From contig NZ_WHJH01000020.1 of the NCBI RefSeq assembly GCF_011682145.1, forward strand, positions 39,260-103,259: a stretch of DNA of 64,000 bases, in the 5' to 3' direction. The notes below the pieces were generated by a model, which worked only from the letters and a program-made list of their open reading frames with translations, searched no databases and was not told the DNA's origin. The translations under genes were made by a program, and so were the position numbers. How positions within the stretch are numbered: position 1 is the first letter of the stretch; each line of letters begins with the position of its first letter. Positions 17,214 through 27,333 of the stretch are shown here, piece by piece. Source of the stretch: Massilia mucilaginosa. GTDB taxonomy: Bacteria; Pseudomonadota; Gammaproteobacteria; Burkholderiales; Burkholderiaceae_D.

Positions 17214-18033
17214 GTGGGGCCAGGTGCGCGTGATCGCCGCCAAGGAATTCCGCGACCGCATCCGCAACCGCTGGGTGGTGGCCGTGGCCGTCATCTTCGC
17301 CCTGTTCGCGCTGGCGATCGCCTACTTCGGCGCGTCGCAGCAGGGCGAGGTGGGCTTTCGCAGCATCGACGTCACGGTGGCCAGCCTGGTCAGCCTGGTG
17401 ATCTACCTGGTGCCGCTGATCGCACTCATTCTCGGTTACGACGCCATCGTCGGCGAGCGCGAGCGCGGGTCGCTGGAACTGATGCTGTCGATGCCGATCA
17501 CCCGCTTCGAGATTTTGCTGGGTAAGTATTGCGGCTTGTCCGCCGCGCTGGCCAGCTCCACCGTGCTCGGTTTTGGCGCCGGCCTGCTGCCGCTGGCGGC
17601 CGAACTGACCGTGCGCGACGGCTACCACTACGCCGGTTTCGTGGGTAGCGCGATTTTGATGGGCATGGCCTTCCTGAGCATCTCGATGCTGGTGTCGGTG
17701 CTCGCGCTCGACCGCGTGCGCGCCAGCGGGGTGGCGATCGGCCTGTGGTTCTTTTTCGTGCTGATTTTCGACTTGCTGCTGATGGGTGCGCTGGTGCTCA
17801 GCCAGGGCAGCCTGGGCAGCAACACCTTCGCGGCGCTGCTGATGCTCAATCCGGCCGACGTGTTCCGGCTGCTCAATATTTTCAGTTCGGAACAGGCGCA
17901 GAGCCTGTACGGACTGGCCACCGTCATGCCGGGCGGCTTGCTTGAGCCGGCCGCGCTGCTGGCGATCATGGCCGCGTGGGTCGTGCTTCCCTTCTTACTT
18001 GCCAACTGGAGTTTCAAATGTCCCTCAAGATGA
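17197..18033 (+). CDS. nosY: NosY ABC transporter membrane subunit
   Basis: A 278-residue integral membrane protein with about six helices and the cytoplasmic coupling segment Y-D-A-I-V-G-E-R-E-R-G-S-L-E-L typical of ABC-2-type permeases linked to NosF. It starts inside the nosF 3' end and its own end overlaps nosL by 16 bases, so the three are translationally coupled. It should form the transmembrane part of NosDFY, which transfers a sulfur species for CuZ assembly. Confidence 0.95.
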   Translation: MHARIEWGQVRVIAAKEFRDRIRNRWVVAVAVIFALFALAIAYFGASQQGEVGFRSIDVTVASLVSLVIYLVPLIALILGYDAIVGERERGSLELMLSMPITRFEILLGKYCGLSAALASSTVLGFGAGLLPLAAELTVRDGYHYAGFVGSAILMGMAFLSISMLVSVLALDRVRASGVAIGLWFFFVLIFDLLLMGALVLSQGSLGSNTFAALLMLNPADVFRLLNIFSSEQAQSLYGLATVMPGGLLEPAALLAIMAAWVVLPFLLANWSFKCPSR

Positions 18034-18527
18034 GCCGCCTGCTGGCGGCGCTGGCCACCGCCGGCCTGCTGGCCGCGTGCAGCGAGCCGGCCCTGACCGC
18101 CACCGCCCAGGAGCCTGGCGCGGACACCGCCTGCGCGCTGGACGGCATGGTGCTGCTCGACTTTCCCGGACCCAAGGCGCAGATCCATTACGCCGAAGGC
18201 AAGGCCGATCATTATTGCGACCTGATGGAACTGTTCACGGTCCTGCTCGCGCCCGAGCACAAGCGCCGCATCGCCGGCGCCTTCGTGCAGGACATGGGCA
18301 AGACGGCGTGGGACAAGCCGAGCGGCGCCTGGATCGCGGCCAAGGAGGCGCTGTATGTGGTCGGCAGCAAGAAGCAGGGCTCGATGGGGCCGACCTTCGG
18401 ATCTTTCTCGGATCCCGCCCAGGCGGCCGCCTTCGCCAAAGCCGAGGGCGGCAAGGTGTTGCCCTACAGCCAGATCACGGCGTCCATGCTCGACACCGGC
18501 CATGCCGGCGGCGACATGCGCCATTGA
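18018..18527 (+). CDS. nosL: NosL copper-chaperone lipoprotein
   Basis: The start is the ATG at 18018, with TGGAG eight bases upstream; the longer in-frame start at 17976 lies deep in nosY and lacks a signal. The 169-residue product has a lipoprotein signal ending L-L-A-A-C, so it should be anchored in the outer membrane. It then carries the NosL core (D-G-M-V-L-L-D-F-P-G-P-K-A-Q-I and Y-C-D-L-M-E-L-F), whose Met/Cys/Asp residues are candidates for Cu(I) binding. NosL delivers copper to NosZ. Confidence 0.93.
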   Translation: MSLKMSRLLAALATAGLLAACSEPALTATAQEPGADTACALDGMVLLDFPGPKAQIHYAEGKADHYCDLMELFTVLLAPEHKRRIAGAFVQDMGKTAWDKPSGAWIAAKEALYVVGSKKQGSMGPTFGSFSDPAQAAAFAKAEGGKVLPYSQITASMLDTGHAGGDMRH

Positions 18528-18558
18528 CCGTCCGTTTTTTAACGACTGGAACTACATC

Positions 18559-18996
18559 ATGAAAACTACGACTTTGCTTTCCCTGCTGATGGTTGCGGCG
18601 CTGGCCGCGTGCGGCGACAAGGCGCCTGCGCCCGATACCGCCGCGACGGCCGTCGCCCCGGCACCGGCCGTCGCTCCCGCTCCCGCTCCCGCTCCCGCTC
18701 CCGCGCCTGCTGCGGCGACTGCGCCGGCCCCCGCCGCTCCCAGCGCAGACGTGCTGGCCGCCGGCGAAAAGATCTACACCGCCTCGTGCGCTTCGTGCCA
18801 CGCCGCGGCGGTCATGGGCGCGCCGAAACTGGGCGACAAGCCCTCCTGGACGCCGCGCATCGCCAAGGGCATCGACGTGCTGTACACCAACGCCACGAAT
18901 GGCCTGAACATGATGCCGGCGCGCGGCGGCAACGCCGCCCTCAAGGATGAGGAAATCAAGTCGGTGGTCGATTTCATGGTCAGCAAGGCGCACTGA
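18559..18996 (+). CDS. Lipid-anchored class I c-type cytochrome in the nos operon
   Basis: The start is the ATG at 18559, 31 bases after nosL, giving 145 residues. A lipobox (L-A-A-C-G) is followed by an Ala-Pro-rich linker and then a cytochrome c5/c555-like domain. That domain has one haem site C-A-S-C-H and a distal ligand candidate in N-G-L-N-M-M-P-A-R-G-G. It lies between nosL and nosX on the same strand, so a role as electron donor to NosZ or carrier from the membrane is plausible. That role is an inference from position. The Ala-Pro linker would act as a flexible tether and is coded by a hexanucleotide repeat. Confidence 0.9.
   Translation: MKTTTLLSLLMVAALAACGDKAPAPDTAATAVAPAPAVAPAPAPAPAPAPAAATAPAPAAPSADVLAAGEKIYTASCASCHAAAVMGAPKLGDKPSWTPRIAKGIDVLYTNATNGLNMMPARGGNAALKDEEIKSVVDFMVSKAH
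18673..18702 (+). repeat. Five tandem GCTCCC hexamers coding an Ala-Pro tether
   Basis: Five perfect copies of GCTCCC inside a longer Ala-Pro-rich stretch, between the lipobox and the haem domain of the nos-operon cytochrome. Length changes would stay in frame. Confidence 0.9.
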
Positions 18997-19036
18997 TCGC
19001 CCCGGGCGGCGCTGCCGCCCTGTCACGGAGAGCGCC

Positions 19037-20062
19037 ATGCGCACCTTTCAACGATTGTTGTTCCTGGCGGCGCTGTGCCTGCTGGGACTGGCCGCCTGCC
19101 AGCGCGCCGGCACCGTGCACCGCACGCGCGGCCACGTGTTCGGTACAAAGGTCGAGATCAGCATCTACGGCGGCTCGCCCGAGCGCGCGGCCGCGCTCAG
19201 CGGCGAGGTACTCAACGAATTCGACCGCCTGCATCACAAGTACCATTCGTGGCAGCCGAGCATGCTCACCTCGCTCAACGACGCCATCGCGCGCGGCGAG
19301 CCCTTCGCCGCCGACGCCGAAATGGTCGGCCTGCTGCAATCGGCGACTGTGCTGGCCGAGCGTTCCGGCAACCTGTTCAACCCGGCCATCGGGCGCCTGA
19401 TCCGTCTGTGGGGCTTCCAGAGCAGCGACATCGCGCCCCAGGCGCCGCCGGCGGCCGAGATCCGGCGCTGGCTCGACGCGCGTCCGCGCATGGCGCACCT
19501 GCGCTACCAGGGCAACACGGTGTCGAGCACCAACAAGGCGGTCATGATCGACCTGGGCGGCTACGCCAAGGGCTACGCGCTCGACCGCGCCGCGCTGATC
19601 TTGCGCCGCGGCGGGGTCGAGGCGGCGCTGGTGAATGTGGGCGGCAACCTGATCGCCATCGGCCAGCCGGGCGGGCGGCCATGGCGGGTCGGCATCAAGG
19701 ACCCGCGCGCGGCCGGCGCCGTGGCCCAGGTGGAACTGCGCGACAACGAAGCCATGGGCACCAGCGGCGACTACCAGCGCTATTTCATGAAAGACGGCAA
19801 GCGCCACCCGCACATCATCGACCCGCGCAGCGGCTATCCGATCGACCTGGTGGCCTCGGTCACCATCATCACGGCGGGCGGGACGGACGCCGGACTGCGT
19901 TCGGACGGCAACTCGAAACCGATGTTCATCACCGGCCCGGCCGGCTGGCAAGCGATGGCCGCGCGGATGGGCCTGTCCGAGGTGATGCTGATCGACGCCC
20001 AGGGCCGGGTGCATGCCACGGCGGCGATGCGGGCGCGGCAGGGCAGGGTGACGCCCGAATAG
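19037..20062 (+). CDS. nosX: NosX/ApbE-type FAD:protein FMN transferase
   Basis: The start is the ATG at 19037 with CGGAG seven bases upstream, giving 341 residues. The lipoprotein signal ends L-A-A-C. The ApbE fold is shown by H-K-Y-H-S-W near residue 70, D-L-G-G-Y-A-K-G-Y-A-L-D, N-V-G-G-N-L, T-S-G-D-Y-Q-R and H-I-I-D-P-R-S-G-Y-P. ApbE proteins attach FMN to a Thr in S/T-G-A-T motifs. As the last gene of the nos operon, it is the expected flavin donor for Thr177 of NosR. The sequence alone does not tell NosX from a general ApbE; the location argues for NosX. Confidence 0.93.
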   Translation: MRTFQRLLFLAALCLLGLAACQRAGTVHRTRGHVFGTKVEISIYGGSPERAAALSGEVLNEFDRLHHKYHSWQPSMLTSLNDAIARGEPFAADAEMVGLLQSATVLAERSGNLFNPAIGRLIRLWGFQSSDIAPQAPPAAEIRRWLDARPRMAHLRYQGNTVSSTNKAVMIDLGGYAKGYALDRAALILRRGGVEAALVNVGGNLIAIGQPGGRPWRVGIKDPRAAGAVAQVELRDNEAMGTSGDYQRYFMKDGKRHPHIIDPRSGYPIDLVASVTIITAGGTDAGLRSDGNSKPMFITGPAGWQAMAARMGLSEVMLIDAQGRVHATAAMRARQGRVTPE

Positions 20063-20175
20063 TTTCCGTGCGGGAATCAAAATATCGCAAAAATGACTTA
20101 CGGCTACAATAGCGATTCGACAACATGCGGCTGCATCAGCCCAGTTGATTCCACTATCACCACCGGAGAAACAAC

Positions 20176-20598
20176 TTGCGTAATCACTTAATCAAAATTT
20201 CAATGCTGTGCGCCGCGGTACTGATGGCAGGTTGCGAAACCACCGGCACCAAGCAGGCCGACCCGAACGCGGTGGAAGCGCCGTCGCCGAAGAATCCTGA
20301 TTTTGCCGGCGAGATGTCCAAGTTCGACGCCCAGTTCCCGAACGCCAAGGCGACCAAGTACGAAAACGAATCGATCGCCTTCAACAACGAGCGCAAGCTC
20401 GATCAAAAAGGCAATTGCCACGGCAAGTCGAAATATCCGGTCACGATCGTGCTGGTGCTCGACGCCGAAGGCAAGGTCACCAAAACCATGACCGATGTCG
20501 AGAACGCCAAGGCAGCGTGCTTCCGCAGCGCGTACACCGGCGTGCAGTTCCCGCGTCCGCCGATGGCGCCGTACCGCAAGGCGATTCTGCTGAAGTAA
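20176..20598 (+). CDS. Small lipoprotein with TonB-C-like domain, function unknown
   Basis: A 140-residue product starting at TTG 20176, chosen because CGGAG lies just upstream (20164-20168) and the resulting signal peptide ends in a good lipobox (L-M-A-G-C). The C-terminal half (V-T-I-V-L-V-L-D-A-E-G-K-V, then an F-x-R-P-P segment) resembles the beta-sheet of TonB C-terminal/AgmX-type domains, without being diagnostic. It contains two Cys besides the lipobox. It has its own spacing from the nos operon (113 bases) and from ackA, so it is probably monocistronic. A TACAAT at 20105-20110 could be its -10 element. Confidence 0.75.
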   Translation: MRNHLIKISMLCAAVLMAGCETTGTKQADPNAVEAPSPKNPDFAGEMSKFDAQFPNAKATKYENESIAFNNERKLDQKGNCHGKSKYPVTIVLVLDAEGKVTKTMTDVENAKAACFRSAYTGVQFPRPPMAPYRKAILLK

Positions 20599-20726
20599 GC
20601 GCGTTTTCTCCCGCAGCGCAGCACGCCCCGGCGCACAGGGTGCAATTTTGCTGTCTGCCTCGGTAGCGCTGGCGTCGGGAGTGCGGTGGGAAGTCTGTCC
20701 GCAGGGAACGGCTGGCTAGTACGGTT

Positions 20727-20769
20727 TTGATGTATATCAAAGAATGGGAAAAACGTTCCGTCCTATGAT
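20727..20769 (+). promoter_or_regulatory. FNR/Anr-type class II promoter of ackA-xfp
   Basis: A perfect TTGAT-N4-ATCAA palindrome (20727-20740) is the binding site of the FNR/Anr/Dnr family. A TATGAT -10 element at 20764-20769 predicts transcription near 20775-20776. The box centre then lies at about -41.5, the classical class II activating position. No competing -35 is needed. This predicts induction of ackA-xfp when oxygen is low. Confidence 0.8.
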
Positions 20770-20832
20770 GGGCCATGCCGGGACGGCGCAGCCGCCGCGC
20801 CCGCCGCCGCATCCATCAAACCGAGGAGCAGC

Positions 20833-22053
20833 ATGGCTTCCCCCGACAACGCCCACTTGCTGGCAATCAATGCCGGCACGTCCAGCATCAAGTTCGCCCT
20901 GTTTCAGTCCACCCCGGCACGCGAGCTGCTGTTCCGCGGGGCGCTCAGCGATATCGGCACCAGCGCCAGCGTCTTTGCCGTCAAGGGCGGCGCGCGCGAC
21001 AGCTTCGAGCGCCGCTTCGCCATTCCCGATCACGTCACCGCGGCCAATGTCCTGGTCGAATGGCTGCTCGGGCGCCTGCCCCCGGCGGCGCTGCGAGCGA
21101 TCGCTCACCGGGTGGTCTGCGGCGGACCCGACCCAACGGCCACGCGCGCGCTCGACGCGGCCACGCTGGCCGGCCTGTACGCGGCCACGTCGAGCGAATC
21201 GGGCCATCTGCCGCAGGAACTGCACCTGATCGAGCGATTGCGCCGCCATTATCCGGACAGCGCGCACATTGCCTGTTTCGACAGTGACTTTCACGCGAGC
21301 ATGCCGGCGGTGGCCGCCACCTTGCCGATTCCGCGCCGCTACCAGGCACTTGGCATGAAGCGCCACGGCTTCCACGGCCTGTCCTGTGCCTGGCTGATGG
21401 GCGAACTGGCGCGCGTGGCCGGAGCGCAGGCGGCGGCCGGCAAGGTGCTCATCGCCCATCTTGGCGGCGGGGCGAGCGTGACCGCCGTCGAGAACGGACT
21501 GAGCCGCGATACCAGCATGGGGCTCACGCCGGCCGGCGGCATGATGATGGGCAAACGCGCGGGCGATCTCGATCCCGGGCTGGCCTGGCAGCTGGCCCGC
21601 ACCGAGCAGATGAGTCCCGCAAGCTTCAACCACATGGTCAATCACCAGTCCGGCCTGCTCGGCATTTCCGGCACCAGCGCCGACCTGCGCGTGCTGCTCG
21701 CCAGCGCCGCGCACGACAGCCGCGCCGCCGAAGCGGTCGCCATGTTCTGCTACCAGGCGCGCAAGACCATCTGCGCGATGGCGGGCGCCATCGATGGCGT
21801 GGACACCCTCATTTTCGCCGGCGCGGTCGGCGAGCACGCGGCCGAGGTGCGCGCGCGCGTGTGCGCCGGCCTGTCGCATCTGGGCGTGGCGCTCGACGCC
21901 GGCGCCAACGAGGCCGGCGCGGCGCTCATCTCGGCCGCGTCGGGCAGGGTGAGCGTGCGCGTCATGCGCACCGACGAAGAAGCGATGCTGGCCGATGAAG
22001 CGTGCGCCTGGCTGGGCGCCGCCGCCGGGCGCGGGGAGGCTGGCCATGACTGA
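20833..22053 (+). CDS. ackA: Acetate kinase
   Basis: A 406-residue cytoplasmic enzyme that makes ATP and acetate from acetyl-phosphate. ASKHA-fold motifs are clear: N-A-G-T-S-S-I-K-F at the N-terminus, the H-G-F-H-G segment, H-L-G-G-G-A-S-V, and the acetokinase signature around [20 protein letters not shown] lies just before the ATG. It overlaps xfp by eight bases, so acetyl-phosphate made by the phosphoketolase can be converted directly to ATP. Transcription is expected to respond to oxygen limitation through the FNR-type box about 100 bases upstream. No phosphotransacetylase gene is present. Confidence 0.96.
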   Translation: MASPDNAHLLAINAGTSSIKFALFQSTPARELLFRGALSDIGTSASVFAVKGGARDSFERRFAIPDHVTAANVLVEWLLGRLPPAALRAIAHRVVCGGPDPTATRALDAATLAGLYAATSSESGHLPQELHLIERLRRHYPDSAHIACFDSDFHASMPAVAATLPIPRRYQALGMKRHGFHGLSCAWLMGELARVAGAQAAAGKVLIAHLGGGASVTAVENGLSRDTSMGLTPAGGMMMGKRAGDLDPGLAWQLARTEQMSPASFNHMVNHQSGLLGISGTSADLRVLLASAAHDSRAAEAVAMFCYQARKTICAMAGAIDGVDTLIFAGAVGEHAAEVRARVCAGLSHLGVALDAGANEAGAALISAASGRVSVRVMRTDEEAMLADEACAWLGAAAGRGEAGHD

Positions 22054-24442
22054 CATCGGCGCCGCCACCCGCGCGGCCACCCTGGACGGCGTCGACGCCT
22101 GGTGGCGGGCTGCCAATTACCTGTCGGCCGGACAGATCTACCTGCTCGACAATCCCCTGCTGCGGGTGCCGCTGGCGCCGGCCCACCTCAAGCCGCGCCT
22201 GCTCGGGCACTGGGGCACCACGCCCGGCCTGAACTTCATCTATGCGCACCTGAACCGCGCCATCCTGGCGCACGACCTGTCGGTGCTGTATGTCGCCGGT
22301 CCCGGCCACGGCGGCCCCGGCCTGGTGGCCAACGCCTGGCTGGAAGGCACCTACAGCGAAGTCTATCCGGCCATCGCCCAGGATGCCGAAGGCATGCGCC
22401 GGCTGTTCAAGCAGTTTTCCTTCCCTGGCGGCATTCCCAGCCATGCGGCGCCCGAGACACCGGGCTCGATCCACGAGGGGGGCGAACTGGGGTATTCGCT
22501 GGCGCACGCCTTCGGCGCCGCCTTCGATAATCCGGACCTGGTCGTCGCTTGCGTGGTCGGCGACGGCGAAGCCGAAACCGGGCCGCTGGCGACCAGCTGG
22601 CACGCCAACAAGTTCCTCAACCCGGTGCATGACGGCGCGGTGCTGCCGATCCTGCACCTGAACGGCTACAAGATCGCCGGTCCGACCGTGCTGGCGCGCA
22701 TACCGCGCGCCGAGCTGGCCGCGCTCATGACCGGCTACGGCTACGAGCCTTTCTTCGTCGAGGGCGACGATCCACCCGCCATGCACCGCCTGATGGCGGA
22801 CACGCTCGATACGGTGTTCGCGCGCATTCGCGCCATCCGGCACGAGGCGCGCACGCACGGCTTCGGCGCTCGCCCGCGCTGGCCCATGATCGTGCTGCGC
22901 TCGCCCAAGGGCTGGACCGGCCCGCGCCAGGTCGACGGCAAGCCGAGCGAGGGCAGCTGGCGTTCGCACCAGGTGCCGATCGCCGACATGGCGCGCCCCG
23001 GGCATCTGGCGCTGCTCGAACAATGGCTGCAAAGCTACGCGCCGGCCGCGCTGTTCGACGCCGCCGGCGCGCCGCGCCCGGCGCTGCGCGCGCTGGCGCC
23101 GGCCGGCACGCGCCGCATGAGCGCCAACCCGTGCGCCAACGGCGGCGCGCTGCTGCGCGACCTGGTGCTGCCCGATCCGGCGCGCTTCGCCCTGAGCCTG
23201 GCCGGCCCGGGCGCGCTGCGCGCCGAGTCGACCCGGGTGCAGGGACAGTACCTGCGCGAGGTGATGCGCGCAAACATGCACAATTTCCGCCTGTTCAGTC
23301 CCGACGAAACCACTTCCAACCGCTGGGATGCGGTGCTGGAGGCGAGCCCGCGCTGTTCGGTGGCCGAGATCGTTCCGGGCGACGAGTACATCGCACCCGA
23401 CGGGCGCGTGATGGAAATGCTGAGCGAACACCAGTGCCAGGGCTGGCTCGAGGGTTATCTGCTGAGCGGGCGGCACGGCATGTTTTCCTGCTACGAAGCC
23501 TTCATCCACATCGTCGATTCGATGCTCAACCAGCACGCCAAGTGGCTCAAGGCGGCCAACGGCATCGCCTGGCGCCGGCCGGTCGCCTCGCTCAATTACC
23601 TGCTCTCGTCGCACGTCTGGCGCCAGGACCACAACGGTGCCAGCCACCAGGATCCCGGCTTCATCGACCATGTCGTCAACAAGAAAGCCGAGATCGTGCG
23701 GGTGTATCTGCCGCCCGACGCCAATACCTTGCTGGCCGTGACCGATCATTGCCTGCGCAGCCGCAACCTGATCAATGTGATCGTGGCCGGCAAGCATCCG
23801 GCCGAGCAATGGCTCGCCATGGACGCCGCCATCGCGCATTGCCGGCGCGGCATCGGGGTGTGGGAGTGGGCCGGCAGCGCCGGCGCCGGGGAACCGGACG
23901 CGGTGCTGGCCTGCGCCGGCGACGTTCCCACGCTCGAGGCGCTGGCGGCGGCGCAACTGCTGTACCAGCATTTCCCGGCGCTCAGGCTGCGCGTGATCAA
24001 TGTCGTCGACCTGATGACCCTGCAGCCGCCGCACGCCCATCCGCACGGCTTGCCGGACCCGGAGTTCGACGCGCTGTTCAGCGCCGACAAGCCGGTCGTG
24101 TTCGCCTATCACGGCTATCCGGCGCTGATCCACCGGCTCACCTACCGCCGCACCAATCACGCCAACCTGCATGTGCACGGATTCCGCGAGGAGGGCAGCA
24201 CCACTACCCCGTTCGACATGACGGTGCTCAACGGGCTCGACCGCTTCCACCTGTTCGGCGCCATCGTCGAGCGGGTGGCGGCGCTGGCGCCGGCGCGCGC
24301 GGCGGCGCGCCGTTTCGTGGCCGAGCGGCTCGACGCGCACCGGCGCCATATCGAGCAATACGGCATCGACCTGCCGGAGATCCTGGACTGGCGCTGGACC
24401 GGCGCCGGCGCCGGGCCGGATGGCGCCGCACGCACGCCATGA
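22046..24442 (+). CDS. xfp: Xylulose-5-P/fructose-6-P phosphoketolase
   Basis: A thiamine-diphosphate enzyme that splits xylulose-5-P (or fructose-6-P) with phosphate to acetyl-phosphate plus glyceraldehyde-3-P (or erythrose-4-P). The ATG at 22046 has a GGGGAGG site (22032-22038) and gives 798 residues, the usual family length; the frame is open 17 codons further upstream inside ackA. Diagnostic segments include [36 protein letters not shown] and, late, Y-H-G-Y-P. Overlap with ackA argues for a coupled acetyl-phosphate/ATP pathway. Confidence 0.97.
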   Translation: MTDIGAATRAATLDGVDAWWRAANYLSAGQIYLLDNPLLRVPLAPAHLKPRLLGHWGTTPGLNFIYAHLNRAILAHDLSVLYVAGPGHGGPGLVANAWLEGTYSEVYPAIAQDAEGMRRLFKQFSFPGGIPSHAAPETPGSIHEGGELGYSLAHAFGAAFDNPDLVVACVVGDGEAETGPLATSWHANKFLNPVHDGAVLPILHLNGYKIAGPTVLARIPRAELAALMTGYGYEPFFVEGDDPPAMHRLMADTLDTVFARIRAIRHEARTHGFGARPRWPMIVLRSPKGWTGPRQVDGKPSEGSWRSHQVPIADMARPGHLALLEQWLQSYAPAALFDAAGAPRPALRALAPAGTRRMSANPCANGGALLRDLVLPDPARFALSLAGPGALRAESTRVQGQYLREVMRANMHNFRLFSPDETTSNRWDAVLEASPRCSVAEIVPGDEYIAPDGRVMEMLSEHQCQGWLEGYLLSGRHGMFSCYEAFIHIVDSMLNQHAKWLKAANGIAWRRPVASLNYLLSSHVWRQDHNGASHQDPGFIDHVVNKKAEIVRVYLPPDANTLLAVTDHCLRSRNLINVIVAGKHPAEQWLAMDAAIAHCRRGIGVWEWAGSAGAGEPDAVLACAGDVPTLEALAAAQLLYQHFPALRLRVINVVDLMTLQPPHAHPHGLPDPEFDALFSADKPVVFAYHGYPALIHRLTYRRTNHANLHVHGFREEGSTTTPFDMTVLNGLDRFHLFGAIVERVAALAPARAAARRFVAERLDAHRRHIEQYGIDLPEILDWRWTGAGAGPDGAARTP

Positions 24443-24484
24443 CGGCATGCCGGCGCGGACTCCCAGGGCAGTTCGTCCGGGGCG

Positions 24485-24590
24485 GGGCCGGCATCGGTTT
24501 TCATGCCATCGGTCATGAGCCACATGCCCAGTAAAAACAGGCCGATGCCGCCGATGAGTGTGCGCCATGCGCGCCCGCACCACAACCCAG
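24485..24590 (-). pseudogene. Remnant of a Na/Pi cotransporter N-terminus
   Basis: On the minus strand, the 158-base gap between xfp and the ATPase encodes T-L-I-G-G-I-G-L-F-L-L-G-M-W-L-M-T-D-G-M-K, close to the conserved first helix of NptA/YjbB-type Na+/phosphate cotransporters. It has no proper start in frame. The homology stops after about 25 residues and runs into the antisense of xfp. I read it as a decayed leftover of a gene that once lay here. The edges are approximate. Confidence 0.45.
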
Positions 24591-24600
24591 GGAGTCCACG

Positions 24601-27288
24601 ATGACATTGCCCGCCGATAAACAGTGGCACGCCATGTCCACGGCCGCGGTTCTTGAGGAATTACACGCCGGCCCGGCCGGGCTGGGCATCGAAGAGGCGG
24701 CGCGCAGGCAAGCGCGGTGCGGGCCGAACCGCATGCCTGCCCCCGCCAGGCCAGGCCGCTTGATGGTGTTCCTGCGCCAGTTCAACAACGCCCTGATCTA
24801 TGTGCTGATCGCCTGCGCCGCGATCACCGCCTTGCTGCAGCACTGGATCGACAGCGCTGTCATCGTCGCGGTGGTGCTGGTCAACGCGGTCATCGGCTTC
24901 GCCCAGGAAGGCAAGACCGAAAAGGCGATGGACGCGATCCGCCGGATGCTCGCGCCGGTGGCGACCGTGCTGCGCGGCGGCGAGCGCATGAGCGTGCCCG
25001 GGGACGCGCTGGTCGCCGGCGACATCGTGCTGGTGGAAGCGGGCGACAAGGTGCCCGCCGACCTGCGCCTGCTCACGGCCCACGGCGTGTCGGTGCAGGA
25101 AGCGGTCCTGACGGGCGAATCGGCGACGGTCGACAAGCAGTGCGGCCCGGTGGCCGCCGGCGCGGCTCTGGGCGAGCGCAGCTGCATGCTGTTTTCCGGC
25201 ACTATCGTCGCCACCGGCCAGGGCCACGGGGTGGTGGTGGCCACCGGGACGGCCACCCAGATCGGCCATATCGGCGGCATGCTCGGCGCGGTCGAGCAGC
25301 CGGCCACGCCCCTCGTGGAACAGATGAGCGTGCTCTCCAGGTGGCTGACCGCCCTGATCCTGCTGGTCGCCAGCTTGCTGCTGTTGTACGGCTATGTCGT
25401 CGGCGGCCAGGCTTTCGGCGAGATTTTCATGGTGGTGGTGGGCTTGTCGGTGGCGGCCATTCCCGAGGGTTTGCCGGCCGTGATGACGATTACCCTGGCG
25501 CTCGGAGTGCAGTCGATGGCGCGCCGCAACGCCATCGTGCGGCGCCTGCCGGCCATCGAAGCGATCGGCTCGGTCTCGGTCATTTGCACCGACAAGACCG
25601 GCACCCTGACGCGCAACGAGATGGTGGTGGCCACGGTCGTCACGGACCGGCACGTGCTGACCGTGGACGGCGACGGCTACGCGCCGGCGGGCGTGTTGCG
25701 GCTCGATACGGCGCAGGTCGACGCCGCCGAGTATGCCGTCCTCGATGAACTGGCCATGGCCGCGGCGCTGTGCAACGACGCCGAACTGGCTTGCCGCGAC
25801 GATGCCTGGACGGTGGAAGGGGACCCGATGGAAGGGGCCTTGCTGGCGTTCGCGGGCAAGCTCGGGGTCGAGGGGCGCGCCGCGCGGCGCGCCTGGCGCC
25901 GTACCGATGCGATCGCCTTCGATGCCAGGCACCGCTTCATGGCGACCCTGCAGCATGATCACGCGCAGCACGCCTCGGTGTACGTGAAAGGCGCACCGGA
26001 GCGCATTCTCGGGATGTGCCGCGCCCAGCGCGCAGCCGGCGGCGCCAGCGAGGCGCTGGACCGGGCCTACTGGGAAGGCCGGGCCGAGGCGATTGCCGGG
26101 TGCGGACAACGGGTGCTGGCATTTGCCGCGCTGGCCGTAGCGGACGACAAGACGGTGCTCGCGCATGCCGATGTCGAGGGCGCGCTCACCATGCTCGGGA
26201 TGGTCGGGATGATCGATCCGCCGCGCCCCGAAGCGGTCGCCGCGATCGCGCAATGCCACCTGGCCGGCATCGCCGTGAAAATGATCACGGGCGACCATGC
26301 GAAAACCGCGGCTGCCATCGGCAGGCAAGTGGGGCTGGTGCATCACAGCGCGGTGCTCACCGGCGCCGACCTCGATCGCATGGACGACGCCGCGCTGCGC
26401 GGCGCGGTCCTGGCCTGCGATATTTTTGCGCGCACCAGTCCGGAACATAAACTGCGCCTGGTGATGGCGCTGCAGGCGCAAGGCATGAGCGTGGCCATGA
26501 CCGGCGACGGGGTCAACGACGCACCCGCGCTCAAGCGCGCCGACGCCGGCATCGCGATGGGACGCAAAGGCAGCGAGGCGGCCAAGGAAGCGGCCCAGCT
26601 GGTGCTGGCCGACGATAACTTCGCCTCCATCGTGGCGGCGGTGCGGGAAGGGCGGACCGTCTACGACAATATCAAGAAAGTCATCAGCTGGACCCTGCCG
26701 ACCAACGCCGGCGAGGCCGCCACCATCGTCGTCGCGCTCCTGTTCGGCATGACACTGCCGGTGACGCCGATCCAGATCCTGTGGGTCAACCTGATCACCG
26801 CCTCCACGCTCGGGGTCGCGCTGGCATTCGAGCCGACCGAGGAAAACACCATGCGCCGGCCCCCGCGCCGGCGCAGCGAGTCGCTCATCGGAGCGGCGCT
26901 GGCATGGCACATCGTGCTCGTCGCGCTGCTGTTCCTGGCGGGGGTGTTCAGTATCTTCAGCTACGCGCTCGCGCGCGGCTATCCGATCGAACTGGCCCGT
27001 ACCATGGCGCTCAACACCCTGGTGGTGATGGAGATTTTCCACCTCTTCTTCATTCGCAACATTTACGGAACCTCGCTGACCTGGAAGGCCCTGCGCGGCA
27101 CCAGGGCGGTGTGGATCACGATCGCCATCGTCACCGTGGCGCAGTTCGGCATTACCTATCTGGCGCCCATGCAAGCGCTGTTCGGAACGCGCGCCATCGG
27201 CGTGGCCGACGGCGTGCTCATTGTCGGCGTGGGCATCGCCCTGTTTGCCATCGTCGAAATCGAGAAGCAGATCCGCCTGCGCTTGTAG
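24601..27288 (+). CDS. P2-type cation-transporting ATPase
   Basis: An 895-residue P-type ATPase with about ten membrane helices. An N-terminal cation-ATPase domain is followed by the actuator motif L-T-G-E-S-A-T-V, the M4 ion-site motif I-P-E-G-L-P-A, the phosphorylation site D-K-T-G-T-L-T (Asp331) and the hinge [18 protein letters not shown] and the long C-terminal helical region place it with Ca2+/Mn2+/Na+-type P2 pumps (PacL/CtpF-like), not heavy-metal P1B pumps. There is no CPx motif and no N-terminal metal-binding domain. The ion cannot be fixed from sequence. It sits between phosphoketolase and universal stress genes, consistent with a stress or low-oxygen block. Confidence 0.92.
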   Translation: MTLPADKQWHAMSTAAVLEELHAGPAGLGIEEAARRQARCGPNRMPAPARPGRLMVFLRQFNNALIYVLIACAAITALLQHWIDSAVIVAVVLVNAVIGFAQEGKTEKAMDAIRRMLAPVATVLRGGERMSVPGDALVAGDIVLVEAGDKVPADLRLLTAHGVSVQEAVLTGESATVDKQCGPVAAGAALGERSCMLFSGTIVATGQGHGVVVATGTATQIGHIGGMLGAVEQPATPLVEQMSVLSRWLTALILLVASLLLLYGYVVGGQAFGEIFMVVVGLSVAAIPEGLPAVMTITLALGVQSMARRNAIVRRLPAIEAIGSVSVICTDKTGTLTRNEMVVATVVTDRHVLTVDGDGYAPAGVLRLDTAQVDAAEYAVLDELAMAAALCNDAELACRDDAWTVEGDPMEGALLAFAGKLGVEGRAARRAWRRTDAIAFDARHRFMATLQHDHAQHASVYVKGAPERILGMCRAQRAAGGASEALDRAYWEGRAEAIAGCGQRVLAFAALAVADDKTVLAHADVEGALTMLGMVGMIDPPRPEAVAAIAQCHLAGIAVKMITGDHAKTAAAIGRQVGLVHHSAVLTGADLDRMDDAALRGAVLACDIFARTSPEHKLRLVMALQAQGMSVAMTGDGVNDAPALKRADAGIAMGRKGSEAAKEAAQLVLADDNFASIVAAVREGRTVYDNIKKVISWTLPTNAGEAATIVVALLFGMTLPVTPIQILWVNLITASTLGVALAFEPTEENTMRRPPRRRSESLIGAALAWHIVLVALLFLAGVFSIFSYALARGYPIELARTMALNTLVVMEIFHLFFIRNIYGTSLTWKALRGTRAVWITIAIVTVAQFGITYLAPMQALFGTRAIGVADGVLIVGVGIALFAIVEIEKQIRLRL

Positions 27289-27333
27289 GGCGGCCGGGGT
27301 GCGCAGGCGCGGCAGGCGGCCGCGCGCCGCTGT

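Noticed and set aside
27289..27333. A bidirectional terminator between the convergent ATPase and usp genes
   Set aside because: GC-rich inverted segments are present, but there is no clean stem followed by a T run on either strand.
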